DNA from: Oscillospiraceae bacterium
Lineage (GTDB): Bacteria > Bacillota_A > Clostridia > Oscillospirales > Oscillospiraceae
NCBI GenBank assembly: GCA_017398105.1
Contig: JAFQHF010000196.1
Coordinates: 1 to 44,924, forward strand
Direction: 5' to 3'
DNA: 44,924 nucleotides
Shown here: in pieces, positions 33,241-41,149 of the stretch
Layout: every line of letters begins with the position of its first letter
How positions within the stretch are numbered: position 1 is the stretch's first letter
Position numbers and translations under genes: made by a program
The notes under the pieces: model-generated
What the model saw: the letters and a program-made list of their open reading frames with translations, nothing else
What the model was told of the DNA's origin: nothing
Database searches by the model: none

Positions 33241-33396
33241 AATTTTCCTCCTTAATATATACCTAATTTACTAACAATCCTAAACACAGGAATTGTGTAG
33301 CTACATAATACCAGAAAATAATTACATTTAGACAATATTGATTTTTTAATCGCATTTTCTAAAAGTATTTGATGCAATGTGCAGATTATTTATAAA

Positions 33397-33426
33397 AAAG
33401 ACGTCGCTCAACAAAGCGACGTCTTT
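33397..33426 (-). terminator. Terminator of the 514-aa gene
   Basis: AAAGACGTCGCT and AGCGACGTCTTT form a perfect 12-bp stem with a 6-base loop; on the minus strand TTTTTTAT follows. Confidence 0.9.
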
Positions 33427-33444
33427 AAGTATTAAATTAGCAAT

Positions 33445-34989
33445 TCACTTTTTGAGTAAATTTTGAAGCCGTCCAAATTCTTTCAATAATGCCTTTGTTA
33501 CCCTTTCGCATTCACAATGCACATAAACTTTGCACATCCGTCTTAACAAGTCTGCAACAGCAAACAGGTAATTTGTAGACCAATTGGGGGATGTTTCCAA
33601 CACATATATCAACTGTTCCAACATCCTGACATCAATTGTACGTTCATAAACAGGCGAAAAACTATGCTCATAAGCGAAAAGCAATTTTTCATACCATGTC
33701 ATTTTTCCTTCTATGGGGGATAATTCATTCTGGCATTCTTCAAGTAATAACAAAGCAACGTCTCTCATGTGGTTTGATGCACCGCTGATTTTATCCTTTC
33801 CATATTTATTAGAAGAAATATTGCTGCCAGAAAAGAAACTAAGCGTGTACACGGCACGGAGCATACGCATGGGTTCGCGCAGTTTGTTGATGATATTTTC
33901 CTGAACCTGTGTAAGCCTTAGTCTGAGATATCCGGTTGCTGCAGATTTTGGCTGATACTCTGAGGCCGAATTAACCAGTTCCATTCTATCCAGTTCATCA
34001 AAAATGGCATTAGAAAACGAGGCCAGCTCACCATACACAACTTCTTCAAACTGTTCCTCATTCATATCAGACAAGTAATAATCGCATAGTTCTCTGTATG
34101 TTCCTAAAAAAGCAGAGGCATTTTCTCTGATATCTGAACCCAAATACCGTAAAAGATATTTTTGGTAGTTCGTTAGAAAGTCAGAAATCTCGGTTGGTTT
34201 TGGAGATCGACTTGTCTGTAAAAGCTGGTCGTTCAGAGTTTTGATTAACAGATCACTTTTGTCCCGCCAGTTCAAGTTTTCTACAATGCCATTCTTTGTT
34301 GCTTTTTCAACCACTACCTCTTTACGCAAAGCCAGCAGGCTGGTATACAGCTCTTGCAAATCCTGTGTTGCTGATGTGTTTTTATTTTCAGTGAAAGTAT
34401 CAGCAATCCTTGTTAGCAAATAGTCAATTTGCTCCAACGCATACTTCAAAGCATCGATTTGTACGCCATGTGAATTTCCGAAAATATACTCATACAGTAG
34501 TTCAAAACGCTGACGCAGCAAGCCCTCAAACTTTCTCAACAATTCCTGTTGTGTCCGGTATTGGTTCAATGTCAGTATGTCAACATAATTATCGGCCACA
34601 GCATTTTGACCTACATTATCAGAAAGGATAGAAAATACTCGCTCTGCAAATTCATCGCCTTTGATATTCTTATCTTGATCTCTTACTGTAGCGATTGCGA
34701 AAAGTATATCTTGTATCTCATACGGGATGAGCCTCGGAATTGTGGAATGTTGCAGACTAATATCATGATCCCTAGGAGAAAAGAGATCATTAAATATTAC
34801 CTTCTCGCCCTCTTCTTCCAGGGCATTTACAGCACCTCTAAGCCATGCATCTGAGGGAACCTTTTCACGATTAGTCATTTGCTGATATTCCGTGCGGAAT
34901 GTTTTCATCGTTTTATCGGTTGGAAAATTTCTCCACGAGATTGCTGAATAGTTTAGTTCTCTCTCTTTACCCTCTTCTTTCTTTTTCAT
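33445..34989 (-). CDS. Large helical protein, unknown
   Basis: 514 residues, AT-rich gene with its own terminator. Mostly helical and charged; stretches such as LLRKFEGLLRQRFELLYEYI and LREPMRMLRAVYTLSFFSGS suggest helical bundles. No Walker, nuclease, zinc or membrane motif seen. The N-terminus (NYSAISWRNFPTDKTMKTFR) and acidic middle match nothing I recognise. Its promoter must lie in the iteron-like region, since it is divergent from MobC, and its base composition is lower in GC than the ATPase gene beside it. It could be a replication initiator-like or accessory protein; this is a guess from position only. Confidence 0.6.
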   Translation of the reverse strand: MKKKEEGKERELNYSAISWRNFPTDKTMKTFRTEYQQMTNREKVPSDAWLRGAVNALEEEGEKVIFNDLFSPRDHDISLQHSTIPRLIPYEIQDILFAIATVRDQDKNIKGDEFAERVFSILSDNVGQNAVADNYVDILTLNQYRTQQELLRKFEGLLRQRFELLYEYIFGNSHGVQIDALKYALEQIDYLLTRIADTFTENKNTSATQDLQELYTSLLALRKEVVVEKATKNGIVENLNWRDKSDLLIKTLNDQLLQTSRSPKPTEISDFLTNYQKYLLRYLGSDIRENASAFLGTYRELCDYYLSDMNEEQFEEVVYGELASFSNAIFDELDRMELVNSASEYQPKSAATGYLRLRLTQVQENIINKLREPMRMLRAVYTLSFFSGSNISSNKYGKDKISGASNHMRDVALLLLEECQNELSPIEGKMTWYEKLLFAYEHSFSPVYERTIDVRMLEQLIYVLETSPNWSTNYLFAVADLLRRMCKVYVHCECERVTKALLKEFGRLQNLLKK

Positions 34990-35012
34990 AGAGCACCGCC
35001 TTTTTCATCAAA

Positions 35013-35218
35013 TCCACCTTTCCACCTTTTTTCACATAGGAAAAACACCCCTGTAGGCATGGTTTTTGCTATGCTCTAAAATGTGGAAAAGGTGGAATTC
35101 GCTTTGTTTTTTCTCATTTTATCAGATTTCTTCCACCTTTTCCACCTATTTTACGGTAGAGAGACAAAAAATAATGCGCTGCTGTATCTTTCCCAGCTTA
35201 CGATAGCTTTCCACCTTT
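35013..35218. repeat. Iteron-like TCCACCTTT cluster
   Basis: About seven copies of CCACC(T/A) with TTTT spacing: two direct at 35013-35030, two inverted at 35083-35096, two direct at 35132-35147, one at 35210-35218. Pairs are spaced 8-9 bases apart. The region is AT-rich and lies between the divergent 514-aa and MobC genes. It could be a replication origin, a relaxosome site, or an operator. A -10-like TAAAAT on the minus strand sits within it. Confidence 0.65.
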
Positions 35219-35270
35219 GATATTAGCCCATTTTTGATTGTTTTTTGTTACAACGCAACGAACCATATTA

Positions 35271-35305
35271 TAAGGGTTCCCTTAGGGTAGGAAGTTTTTC
35301 CTTCC
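35271..35305 (+). other. oriT-like inverted repeats
   Basis: TAAGGG-TT-CCCTTA and GGAAG-TTTTTC-CTTCC lie next to each other, 50 bases before MobC. Inverted repeats just before mobC-relaxase genes are where oriT usually sits. No nick-site consensus was recognised. TTGTTA ... TATAAG just before may be the mob promoter. Confidence 0.4.
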
Positions 35306-35356
35306 CTTTCTTGTGATATGCCAGAAAAGACAGTAACCCGGAAAGGAATAAGTCAA

Positions 35357-35620
35357 ATGAGTAAGATGAAAAAGATACCTATACAGGTAACAGAAGAAGA
35401 GCATATCTATATAACAAAACAGGCCAGTCAATGCGGTATGACGTTATCGGCTTATGTAAAACACAGAGCCTTGGACAGAACAGATACGGTGCTGCTGCAA
35501 AAGGAAGCATCTGCTATCATGTGTGATTTATACCGGTTGTCGGATCTGACCGAAGACATGAATATGCGGACGAATCTAAAAAAGAATGGAGACAGACTAT
35601 GCCAGTGTTTAAGGTGGTAA
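35357..35620 (+). CDS. MobC-like relaxosome accessory protein
   Basis: 87 residues from an ATG with AAAGGA 9 bases upstream. IPIQVTEEEHIYITKQASQC followed by GMTLSAYVKHRALDR is the ribbon-helix-helix start typical of MobC and related mobilization proteins. It overlaps the relaxase by 22 bases. It would bind oriT and help the relaxase nick one strand. Confidence 0.8.
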   Translation: MSKMKKIPIQVTEEEHIYITKQASQCGMTLSAYVKHRALDRTDTVLLQKEASAIMCDLYRLSDLTEDMNMRTNLKKNGDRLCQCLRW

Positions 35621-36111
35621 CAAGACACAGTACGCCCTATCAGGGGATTATTCCGGACAAGAAATACCATGACCCCGATGCGGTAAGGAACGTATTAGAC
35701 TATGTGCTGGATAATAAGAAAACGAATCAAGATTTGTACGGAGGTTTTTCTGTCAATCCTTTATTGGCCGTAGACCAGTTTGAGATTATAGCCAGAAACT
35801 TTGGAAAAAACTTCGGCACCCATCTGCGACACATGGTGATGTCTTTTGGAGAGGAAGAATATGTAGATGTCTATACCGCAAAATGTATTGCCTATCGGAT
35901 TGCGGAGTACTATGCAGATACCTACCAAATCGTTTATGCTGTCCATATCGACGCAAAGCACATCAACATTCATTTTGTTATGAACACAGTCTCTTATCGA
36001 ACCGGGAAAAAGTATGGCGGAGATCGTAACGATTACCACTGTTTTTTAGGACATATGTGGTCAATTCTGAAGGAATACGGACTTTTCCTAAAGGAAGAAA
36101 GAGACTCATGA
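35599..36111 (+). CDS. Short MobP/VirD2-type relaxase
   Basis: 170 residues, GGAG 7 bases before the ATG. The metal-binding motif AVHIDAKHINIHFVMN gives His116, His121 and His125 of the relaxase HUH-like site, and Tyr35 (NVLDYVLDNKKT) is the likely nucleophile. The usual C-terminal several hundred residues of MobA are absent, so this is a minimal or truncated nicking domain. The stop is clean and the following gene has its own site, so it may be a genuine small relaxase. Confidence 0.75.
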   Translation: MPVFKVVTRHSTPYQGIIPDKKYHDPDAVRNVLDYVLDNKKTNQDLYGGFSVNPLLAVDQFEIIARNFGKNFGTHLRHMVMSFGEEEYVDVYTAKCIAYRIAEYYADTYQIVYAVHIDAKHINIHFVMNTVSYRTGKKYGGDRNDYHCFLGHMWSILKEYGLFLKEERDS

Positions 36112-36184
36112 GCAGTAAGGTTTTACTTCGTTTTGAAATAAAGGAACATCAAAGTAAATCAATCTACATAAAGAAGGTGTTACG

Positions 36185-36520
36185 ATGACAGATTGGGAAA
36201 TCAAAGAAAAAACGATAAAAATGCGAACCGGAGAATTGACAATGCAGCGGGATAAGGAACGGTGGACAGATTCAGACCGGGAAACCCTGCGCAGAGAGTA
36301 TTATTTAGGTACCCCAGTCAACGAGATAGCAATTATGCTGGAACGGTCAGAAGGTGCCATTCATCAGCAAATCGAACAGCAGAGCCTATGTATGCGCAAT
36401 ACTATTCCCAGAAGGAAGTCCGTTGCGAAAGAGCCGGAATGCCTATGTAAGTACTGCGAACGTAATAAGTCCTTATGTCCGCTCTGCGAAGTTTATCAGA
36501 AAACATTGGGGGTGGTGTAA
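36185..36520 (+). CDS. HTH / cysteine-cluster DNA-binding protein
   Basis: 111 residues. RWTDSDRETLRREYYLGTPV, then NEIAIMLERSEGAIHQQIEQ is a GcrA/SANT-like helix-turn-helix. A cysteine group (CLCKYCERNKSLCPLCE) near the end can bind zinc. AAGG 7 bases before the ATG. Its stop overlaps the next start as TAATG, so it is translationally linked to the excisionase-like gene. Likely a regulator of the mob genes. Confidence 0.65.
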   Translation: MTDWEIKEKTIKMRTGELTMQRDKERWTDSDRETLRREYYLGTPVNEIAIMLERSEGAIHQQIEQQSLCMRNTIPRRKSVAKEPECLCKYCERNKSLCPLCEVYQKTLGVV

Positions 36521-36708
36521 TGTTTCCGGATTATCCCGAAATACTGAGTGTAGATGAGACTTGCGAGCTTCTAAGAATTGGACGTAACAATTTATACGAA
36601 ATCCTAAACAAAAATCAACTAAAAGCATATCGAAATGGGCGTGTATGGCGCATTCCAAAGATCGCTGTACAGGAGTACATTTTGGAACAGGCAAAAATCA
36701 AAAAATAA
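36520..36708 (+). CDS. Excisionase-family helix-turn-helix protein
   Basis: 62 residues. EILSVDETCELLRIGRNNLY, then NKNQLKAYRNGRVWRIPKIA is the MerR-like winged helix of the excisionase (Xis/DNA-binding) family. It may direct excision by the recombinase or regulate the mob region. A longer open frame upstream is rejected because the TAATG overlap sets the start. Confidence 0.82.
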   Translation: MFPDYPEILSVDETCELLRIGRNNLYEILNKNQLKAYRNGRVWRIPKIAVQEYILEQAKIKK

Positions 36709-36713
36709 AAAGC

Positions 36714-36744
36714 AAGGGGTAGAACTGTTTTGGTTCTACCCCTT
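36714..36744. terminator. Terminator between excisionase and small paralogue 2
   Basis: AAGGGGTAGAAC and GTTCTACCCCTT form a 12-bp stem with a 7-base loop; GCTTTTTATTTTTT follows on the minus strand. It is clearly for the minus-strand gene. Confidence 0.85.
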
Positions 36745-37000
36745 ACTGCTGGCTGCAAAGATGCAGTTTATCCCGTACAACCTCCAACTGGGCTAGTCGC
36801 TTTCGGTTGTACAGCAAAAGATCCGCCGTCTGCCGGTACAGATCCTGACTGCCGGATTGAAATACCGCTACCAGGTATCCTTGCTTTTTGTAGTCTTTAT
36901 ACATGGATTTGAGATATTCCTGCAGCTGTGTATTTTTTTGATCCGCATTGGTAAGCCATACTTCAGCAATTTTCTTCCCTTGATTCAAATGGACCTCCAT
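36743..37000 (-). CDS. Small conserved protein, copy 2
   Basis: 85 residues; AAGGAG 7 bases before the ATG at 37000. Paralogue of the protein at 30746 (VEVWLTN... / SGSQDLYRQTADLLLYNRKR, LAQLEV). Both copies are on the minus strand, each followed by its own hairpin terminator, and together they bracket the replication/mobilization segment. Confidence 0.72.
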   Translation of the reverse strand: MEVHLNQGKKIAEVWLTNADQKNTQLQEYLKSMYKDYKKQGYLVAVFQSGSQDLYRQTADLLLYNRKRLAQLEVVRDKLHLCSQQ

Positions 37001-37074
37001 GGCGGCGCTCCTTTCCTTTTTGATCAGTATTCCCATATGAGAGAGTATATTAAACCCCACTATGAATATAAAGA

Positions 37075-37101
37075 AAGGCGTGTACTGCCCGTACACGCCT
37101 T
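37075..37101 (-). terminator. Terminator of fic
   Basis: AAGGCGTGTAC and GTACACGCCTT, an 11-bp stem with a 5-base loop; on the minus strand TCTTTATATT follows. Confidence 0.85.
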
Positions 37102-37115
37102 GTATAATGCTTGAT

Positions 37116-38213
37116 TTATATGTTTGGAATGTGCTGCTGCAATCTGTACACATAGGTTCTCTGGGAAGAGTCCACAGCCAGATAACCCTTATCCACCAAA
37201 TTCATGAGAACACGTCTGGCAGAAGATTCCGAGCAATTCAGAATACCCTTAGCCTTCTTTACTGTGATTTCCGCGTTGATACCGACCTTGTTCATTCGCT
37301 GCAACAACTTTGTTTCATTCTCTGTCAGTTCGTTCTTGGAAAGTGCGGCATTGATTAGACAATCCTCAAACACATCCAGCATATAGGACACAAAGGGGCT
37401 TAGATCCAACCAATAACCCTCTGTGCCAGTAATCCTGATTTCGGAATCCGTCAGGCTGCGGTAATAACCGTTGAGATGGCTGTTTATGGAGCTGGACAGA
37501 GGGAGACGCTTCATTTTGCTGTAGCCTGCATGATACAGCTGGGAGGCATTCAGAATGCGGGCGGCTCTGCCGTTGCCATCACAGAAGGGATGAACATAGA
37601 CAAAATAGAAATGGCAGATAAAAGAGTGAATCAGCATATGCTCTGCTACACTGTCCCGGAAAACAAACCAGCAATCCATTAGTTCTGGTACTTTTTCAAA
37701 ATGGGCAGGTTCATGGATCGTTCTTTCTTGAGAAGCAACTTCAACTGCTCCACTACGGTACAGAGTACCTTTCAAATCCTCGTTTTCACAAACCCCGTCT
37801 ACGATACTTTCCCACAATCTGCGGATGTTTTTGGGGGTAATGGGATTTCGGTAGGCATAATTACTGGCTTTAACGGTATTGATAACCATGCGGTCATCCT
37901 TGGTTTTGGGCTGTGTAAAGCTCTGACGAACCTGCTGGACGGTTGTTCTAGCACCCTCAATGGTAGCGGAAGCCCAAGCATCCAGAACAAGAATATCCGT
38001 CATGCCACCACTGCTGGGAAGCTGCCGATACATTTGGTCCAGCTCTGTGGCTTTTTGCTGCAGTTTGGAAACACCGGTCAAATACAGCTTTTCTCCATAC
38101 AGTCCAGGAAGAGGCAGCTCTAACCGATCTGTGAGTCGGTCATTCAGCTCAGCTTTGGCCTGAGTAAGATTGGCTCTGGCGCGGTATTCCAATTTCTGAA
38201 TGGTATCCCACAT
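37116..38213 (-). CDS. Fic-domain AMP-transferase with inhibitory helix and winged helix
   Basis: 365 residues from the ATG at 38213. The Fic motif HPFCDGNGRAAR lies at 208-219. Residues 82-87 (SATIEG) fit the S/T-x3-E-G inhibitory motif placed before the Fic core, as in class II Fic proteins, whose Glu blocks ATP until relieved. The C-terminal 70 residues are a winged helix (AEITVKKAKGILNCSESSAR). It would transfer AMP (or another nucleotide part) to a target protein and autoregulate through its DNA-binding end. It is a separate transcription unit with promoter and terminator. Confidence 0.88.
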   Translation of the reverse strand: MWDTIQKLEYRARANLTQAKAELNDRLTDRLELPLPGLYGEKLYLTGVSKLQQKATELDQMYRQLPSSGGMTDILVLDAWASATIEGARTTVQQVRQSFTQPKTKDDRMVINTVKASNYAYRNPITPKNIRRLWESIVDGVCENEDLKGTLYRSGAVEVASQERTIHEPAHFEKVPELMDCWFVFRDSVAEHMLIHSFICHFYFVYVHPFCDGNGRAARILNASQLYHAGYSKMKRLPLSSSINSHLNGYYRSLTDSEIRITGTEGYWLDLSPFVSYMLDVFEDCLINAALSKNELTENETKLLQRMNKVGINAEITVKKAKGILNCSESSARRVLMNLVDKGYLAVDSSQRTYVYRLQQHIPNI

Positions 38214-38242
38214 AAGCGACCCTTCCTTTCCATAATGACAAT

Positions 38243-38271
38243 AGTTTACCACAAAAAGTAGTAACTGTCTA
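38243..38271 (-). promoter_or_regulatory. Sigma-A promoter of fic
   Basis: Minus strand TAGACA (38266-38271), exactly 17 bases, TAAACT (38243-38248), about 30 bases before the start codon. Confidence 0.6.
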
Positions 38272-38300
38272 TGATGCTGCCCAGTTTTTTGAAAAACATT

Positions 38301-38606
38301 CTACTTCTTGTATTCTGCAACAAGCTCTTTCCGAAGACGAATACCAAGCTTCATTCCTTCAATAAATCCAACTTTTTCATGGTTTCGGCACAAGCTGCAT
38401 ACTGGATTGATAACCGCATCCATATCCCGGAGTGATTTTCCATTCATGGCTTCATAAAGTGAATCAAAGTCTTTGCGAATAGTTTCATTATCAAGACCGT
38501 TATGCTGTGTATAGACCTCAAAGAGCATTTCCAAAATGGAATCTGCATCTTTATAACTAGAGGTATCTTCTACAACCTCGTCTATCAGTAACTCTATAAG
38601 GTTCAT
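38301..38606 (-). CDS. Small paralogous protein, DUF6809-like, second of pair
   Basis: 101 residues. Its ATG overlaps the previous stop as ATGA. It shares with its neighbour the pattern DADSILEMLFEVYTQHNGLD ... EKVGFIEGMKLGIRLRKEL. Helical, soluble. Similar small proteins occur in mobile elements of Clostridia; role unknown. Confidence 0.65.
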   Translation of the reverse strand: MNLIELLIDEVVEDTSSYKDADSILEMLFEVYTQHNGLDNETIRKDFDSLYEAMNGKSLRDMDAVINPVCSLCRNHEKVGFIEGMKLGIRLRKELVAEYKK

Positions 38607-38920
38607 AGTTTCTTTGCTCCCATACATTCCTGCATCAGCTGCATCCCCAAGCGAATACCCTCCACAAAAGCAGTGCGGCCATGCAAAACGCAAAGGTCGC
38701 TAACCGCATAAAACACTTCATCATATTCTTTTGGCGGTAAATCCAAATATTCCCGCAGCCTTGCAAATTGCACCTTAATTTCTTCGCAATCCAAACTGTT
38801 ATTTTCCGTGTATAGCCAGAATAGGGCATCCAGAATGGTATCGGCATCTCCATAACTGACAGGTGGTTGCTTTTCAAAATGCCGTCGCAGGATTATCCCT
38901 TGGTCCTTAGTATTACACAT
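38603..38920 (-). CDS. Small paralogous protein, DUF6809-like, first of pair
   Basis: 105 residues. Shares the pattern YGDADTILDALFWLYTENNS ... GRTAFVEGIRLGMQLMQEC with the gene below it, so the two arose by tandem duplication. The start follows the stop of a 33-residue gene directly (TAAGATG), showing coupled translation from the resolvase onwards. Confidence 0.65.
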   Translation of the reverse strand: MCNTKDQGIILRRHFEKQPPVSYGDADTILDALFWLYTENNSLDCEEIKVQFARLREYLDLPPKEYDEVFYAVSDLCVLHGRTAFVEGIRLGMQLMQECMGAKKL

Positions 38921-38921
38921 C

Positions 38922-39023
38922 TTATTTTCCCTCTTTCTGCTTCCAAAGCAAGTACATGCTCACTGCCATTGCTGCCCCTTGGGAAAAAGCTTCCAGCAGC
39001 ACGGCAGTGAGCGCAGGAATCAT
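38922..39023 (-). CDS. Tiny membrane protein 2 (33 aa)
   Basis: Reads MIPALTAVLLEAFSQGAAMA then VSMYLLWKQKEGK: one hydrophobic segment and a basic end. Its ATG overlaps the stop of the 32-residue gene as ATGA and its TAA lies one base before the next ATG. Such tight packing supports a real gene despite its size. Confidence 0.6.
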   Translation of the reverse strand: MIPALTAVLLEAFSQGAAMAVSMYLLWKQKEGK

Positions 39024-39118
39024 TTTACTGCGGTCTGGCAACGAACAACCGTATCAGCGATTGTGATGATCGCCAGAGTCGCCACAAAGCCTACAGTAAA
39101 CCACATCAGTTCTGTCAT
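39020..39118 (-). CDS. Tiny membrane protein 1 (32 aa)
   Basis: Reads MTELMWFTVGFVATLAIITI then ADTVVRCQTAVK, a single membrane segment. AAGAAGGAA 6-7 bases upstream overlaps the resolvase stop (TAA 39122-39124). It has the shape of small toxin, holin-like or membrane-modulating peptides; function unknown. Confidence 0.6.
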   Translation of the reverse strand: MTELMWFTVGFVATLAIITIADTVVRCQTAVK

Positions 39119-39121
39119 TGT

Positions 39122-39700
39122 TTATTCCTTCTTTCCTTGAGTATTTCGCTCCCGAACAATTCGATAGAACGTTGTTTTGGATACGTTTAGACGGCGCATA
39201 GCCTCCACAGCCGTAATTTCTCCATTTTGCCAGGATATAACAACCGCATCCAATTCAGGTCGTACGGCGGGTTTCCGGCCCTTATATTTGCCCTCCTGCT
39301 TTGCAATGGCGATGCCTTCTTTCTGCCGCTGCAGCAAATACTCCCGCTCCAGCTGTGCCACCGCGCCAAAGATTGTGAGAACAAAACGCCCGCTGGGAGT
39401 GGATGTGTCCAACGCCTCTTTTCTGGAAATGAACTCGACCTTCTTTTCTGTCAGCTGTTCTACCAGATCCAGAAGATCCCTTGTATTTCTTGCAAAGCGG
39501 GAAATACTTTCCACGATGACAATGTCCCCTTCCCGAACAAAATCCACCATCCGTTTTAGTTCCGGTCGGCTGGTATCCTTACCGCTCTGCCGGTCAAGAA
39601 AGACCCGTTCCACGCCCAGTTCCTGCATCAAGACTTCCTGTCGGGCAGTATTCTGCGTCATGCTGCTGACTCTCACATAGCCTACTTTTATTCTAACCAC
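39122..39700 (-). CDS. Small serine recombinase (resolvase/invertase family)
   Basis: 192 residues with a GTG start. KVGYVRVSSMTQNTARQE carries the catalytic Ser, ESISRFARNTRDLL and RFVLTIFGAVAQLEREYLLQ complete the resolvase domain, and a C-terminal helix-turn-helix (EAMRRLNVSKTTFYRIVRER) binds DNA. A resolvase of this class settles multimers or inverts short segments; it is distinct from the large recombinase at the right end. It heads the operon with the two tiny membrane proteins. A GGGATATATCCC palindrome lies upstream at 39785-39796. Confidence 0.88.
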   Translation of the reverse strand: MVRIKVGYVRVSSMTQNTARQEVLMQELGVERVFLDRQSGKDTSRPELKRMVDFVREGDIVIVESISRFARNTRDLLDLVEQLTEKKVEFISRKEALDTSTPSGRFVLTIFGAVAQLEREYLLQRQKEGIAIAKQEGKYKGRKPAVRPELDAVVISWQNGEITAVEAMRRLNVSKTTFYRIVRERNTQGKKE

Positions 39701-39844
39701 CCCCCAACTGTGCTTTTTGAGTTTACTTATACCGCACTGTCAAAACTGGCATAAAACCGTTCCCTATAAATTTGTTTTCCATTATGGGATATATCCCGTT
39801 TTCCCGCGAATCCTAACAGCACGGTATGCGCAAAACCAAACCTC

Positions 39845-40204
39845 TCAGGCCGACAGAACCAGCAAACTTCCTCTAACCCAAACAAACAGTTCCGGATGCG
39901 CAAATCGTTTTATATACGTTGCCATCAGCTGTTCAGACAATGATGCAAAATCCTCCTTTCCCAAACCGCAGACGAAAAAGGGGCCGCAGATAATATCATA
40001 GACTGCGCCATTTTCATTACGAAGGGCACGATTGTATTCCAGACCCATGAGCTTCCCTTCCTCATTGCACACAATGGCAACTGGATCATTGAAGGGATAG
40101 ATAGCCTGAATTGCTCCGCCTACAAACGATTGCATAGATTCCAGAGATTCTTCCAGTTCCATCTTCACAGGCTTCTTTCCCGGCATAACTGCCAAAACCG
40201 TCAT
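39845..40204 (-). CDS. DUF3846-like protein
   Basis: 119 residues from the ATG at 40204; an ATG at 40210 (two codons earlier) is nearly as good. Matches the DUF3846 pattern by eye: TVLAVMPGKKPVK, FVGGAIQAIYPFNDPVAIVC, NEEGKLMGLEYNRALRNENG, VYDIICGPFFVCGLGKEDFA. This family is common on Clostridia mobile elements beside amidoligase genes, with unknown activity. Stop is on the left; the next gene upstream is the amidotransferase, 20 bp away. Confidence 0.75.
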   Translation of the reverse strand: MTVLAVMPGKKPVKMELEESLESMQSFVGGAIQAIYPFNDPVAIVCNEEGKLMGLEYNRALRNENGAVYDIICGPFFVCGLGKEDFASLSEQLMATYIKRFAHPELFVWVRGSLLVLSA

Positions 40205-40223
40205 AAACATATCCCCCCTTCTC

Positions 40224-41147
40224 CTAACCGCAGTAAAGCATCTCTTCAATTTCCATTGGATCCATTCCGTCCTCGATCAGTGCGTCGATGTCCTCAGGGT
40301 ACAGACCATAAAATACCGCTACCGATTTCAGATCATCCAGGTAGTCCGAATCATCCGCATACAGGCACTTAACTGCTTCATGGCATTCCCATCGAGACCA
40401 GGGAAAGGAAAAGTTGGAGTAGAGCCGGTTGTCGTCAAAGTGGCTGCGGGTGATCTTTCCCCTGGCATCGACCCGCAACAGCTCTCCGCTGAACAGATTG
40501 ACCTTTTCTGCTCTGCCCAGTCTCAGCTGTGCCTGCAGCACGGCCTTTTTCAGAATTTCCTCTGTGCTGGCATACACATAGAGCTTTGCTGCCGGATAGT
40601 GGTAGATGCACATGGGATTGTTACCCTTGACAAAGTACAATTCGTCCCGCTCTGTCAGCGCTGTAATGGTAAAAGAACCTTCCAGTTCCTCAGCCATAGC
40701 TTGCAGCCCCTCAAAATCCACCTTGTCGAACTTTTCCAGCAGCTGAACAGCAACATAACTGTCCGTTTCGATTTTTGTTGCAGGCAGCTTAAATTCTTTC
40801 TGAAGTGCATGGTCATTGTGCAGGATTCCGTTATGTGCAAGGGCAAAATTAGTGTTTCCAGCTCTGCCCCGGAATGGATGGTTGTTCTCGTTATGGAGTG
40901 CCGATCCCTGAGTCGTCATTCTGGTATGGCCCATAACCACTGTAGCTTCCAAGGGAACCCGATACCACATCAGGTGGGCAGGAAGAGGCCGCTTGAAAAT
41001 GTGTTGTCTGCCGTCAAAATTATAGGCAATACCCGTAGCATCTGTACCGCGGTCTTCGCAGGCTGTGGACAGAATCGACAGCAGCCGGTGGCGGGCCTTT
41101 CGGGATAATTGGTGTCCGTAATCAACAAAACCGAAAAGACAGCACAT
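40224..41147 (-). CDS. Class II glutamine amidotransferase domain protein
   Basis: 307 residues. The chain starts MCCLFGFVDYGHQ: after Met removal Cys2 would be the N-terminal nucleophile of a class II (Ntn) glutaminase. Other marks are DRGTDATGIAYN, GHTRMTTQGSALHNENNHPF and FALAHNGILHND. It lacks a synthetase or aminotransferase domain, so its ammonia is probably passed to the amidoligase next to it. GGAGGT overlaps the amidoligase stop and sits 5 bases before the ATG, so the two are tightly coupled. About 60 C-terminal residues (YPEDIDALIEDGMDPMEIEE) are an added helical piece. Confidence 0.85.
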   Translation of the reverse strand: MCCLFGFVDYGHQLSRKARHRLLSILSTACEDRGTDATGIAYNFDGRQHIFKRPLPAHLMWYRVPLEATVVMGHTRMTTQGSALHNENNHPFRGRAGNTNFALAHNGILHNDHALQKEFKLPATKIETDSYVAVQLLEKFDKVDFEGLQAMAEELEGSFTITALTERDELYFVKGNNPMCIYHYPAAKLYVYASTEEILKKAVLQAQLRLGRAEKVNLFSGELLRVDARGKITRSHFDDNRLYSNFSFPWSRWECHEAVKCLYADDSDYLDDLKSVAVFYGLYPEDIDALIEDGMDPMEIEEMLYCG

Positions 41148-41149
41148 AT

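Noticed and set aside
35013..35218. Operator only (not origin)
   Set aside because: Not excluded, but seven copies over 200 bases in an AT-rich divergent region near replication and mobilization genes made an origin-like role worth stating; kept as iteron-like with moderate confidence.
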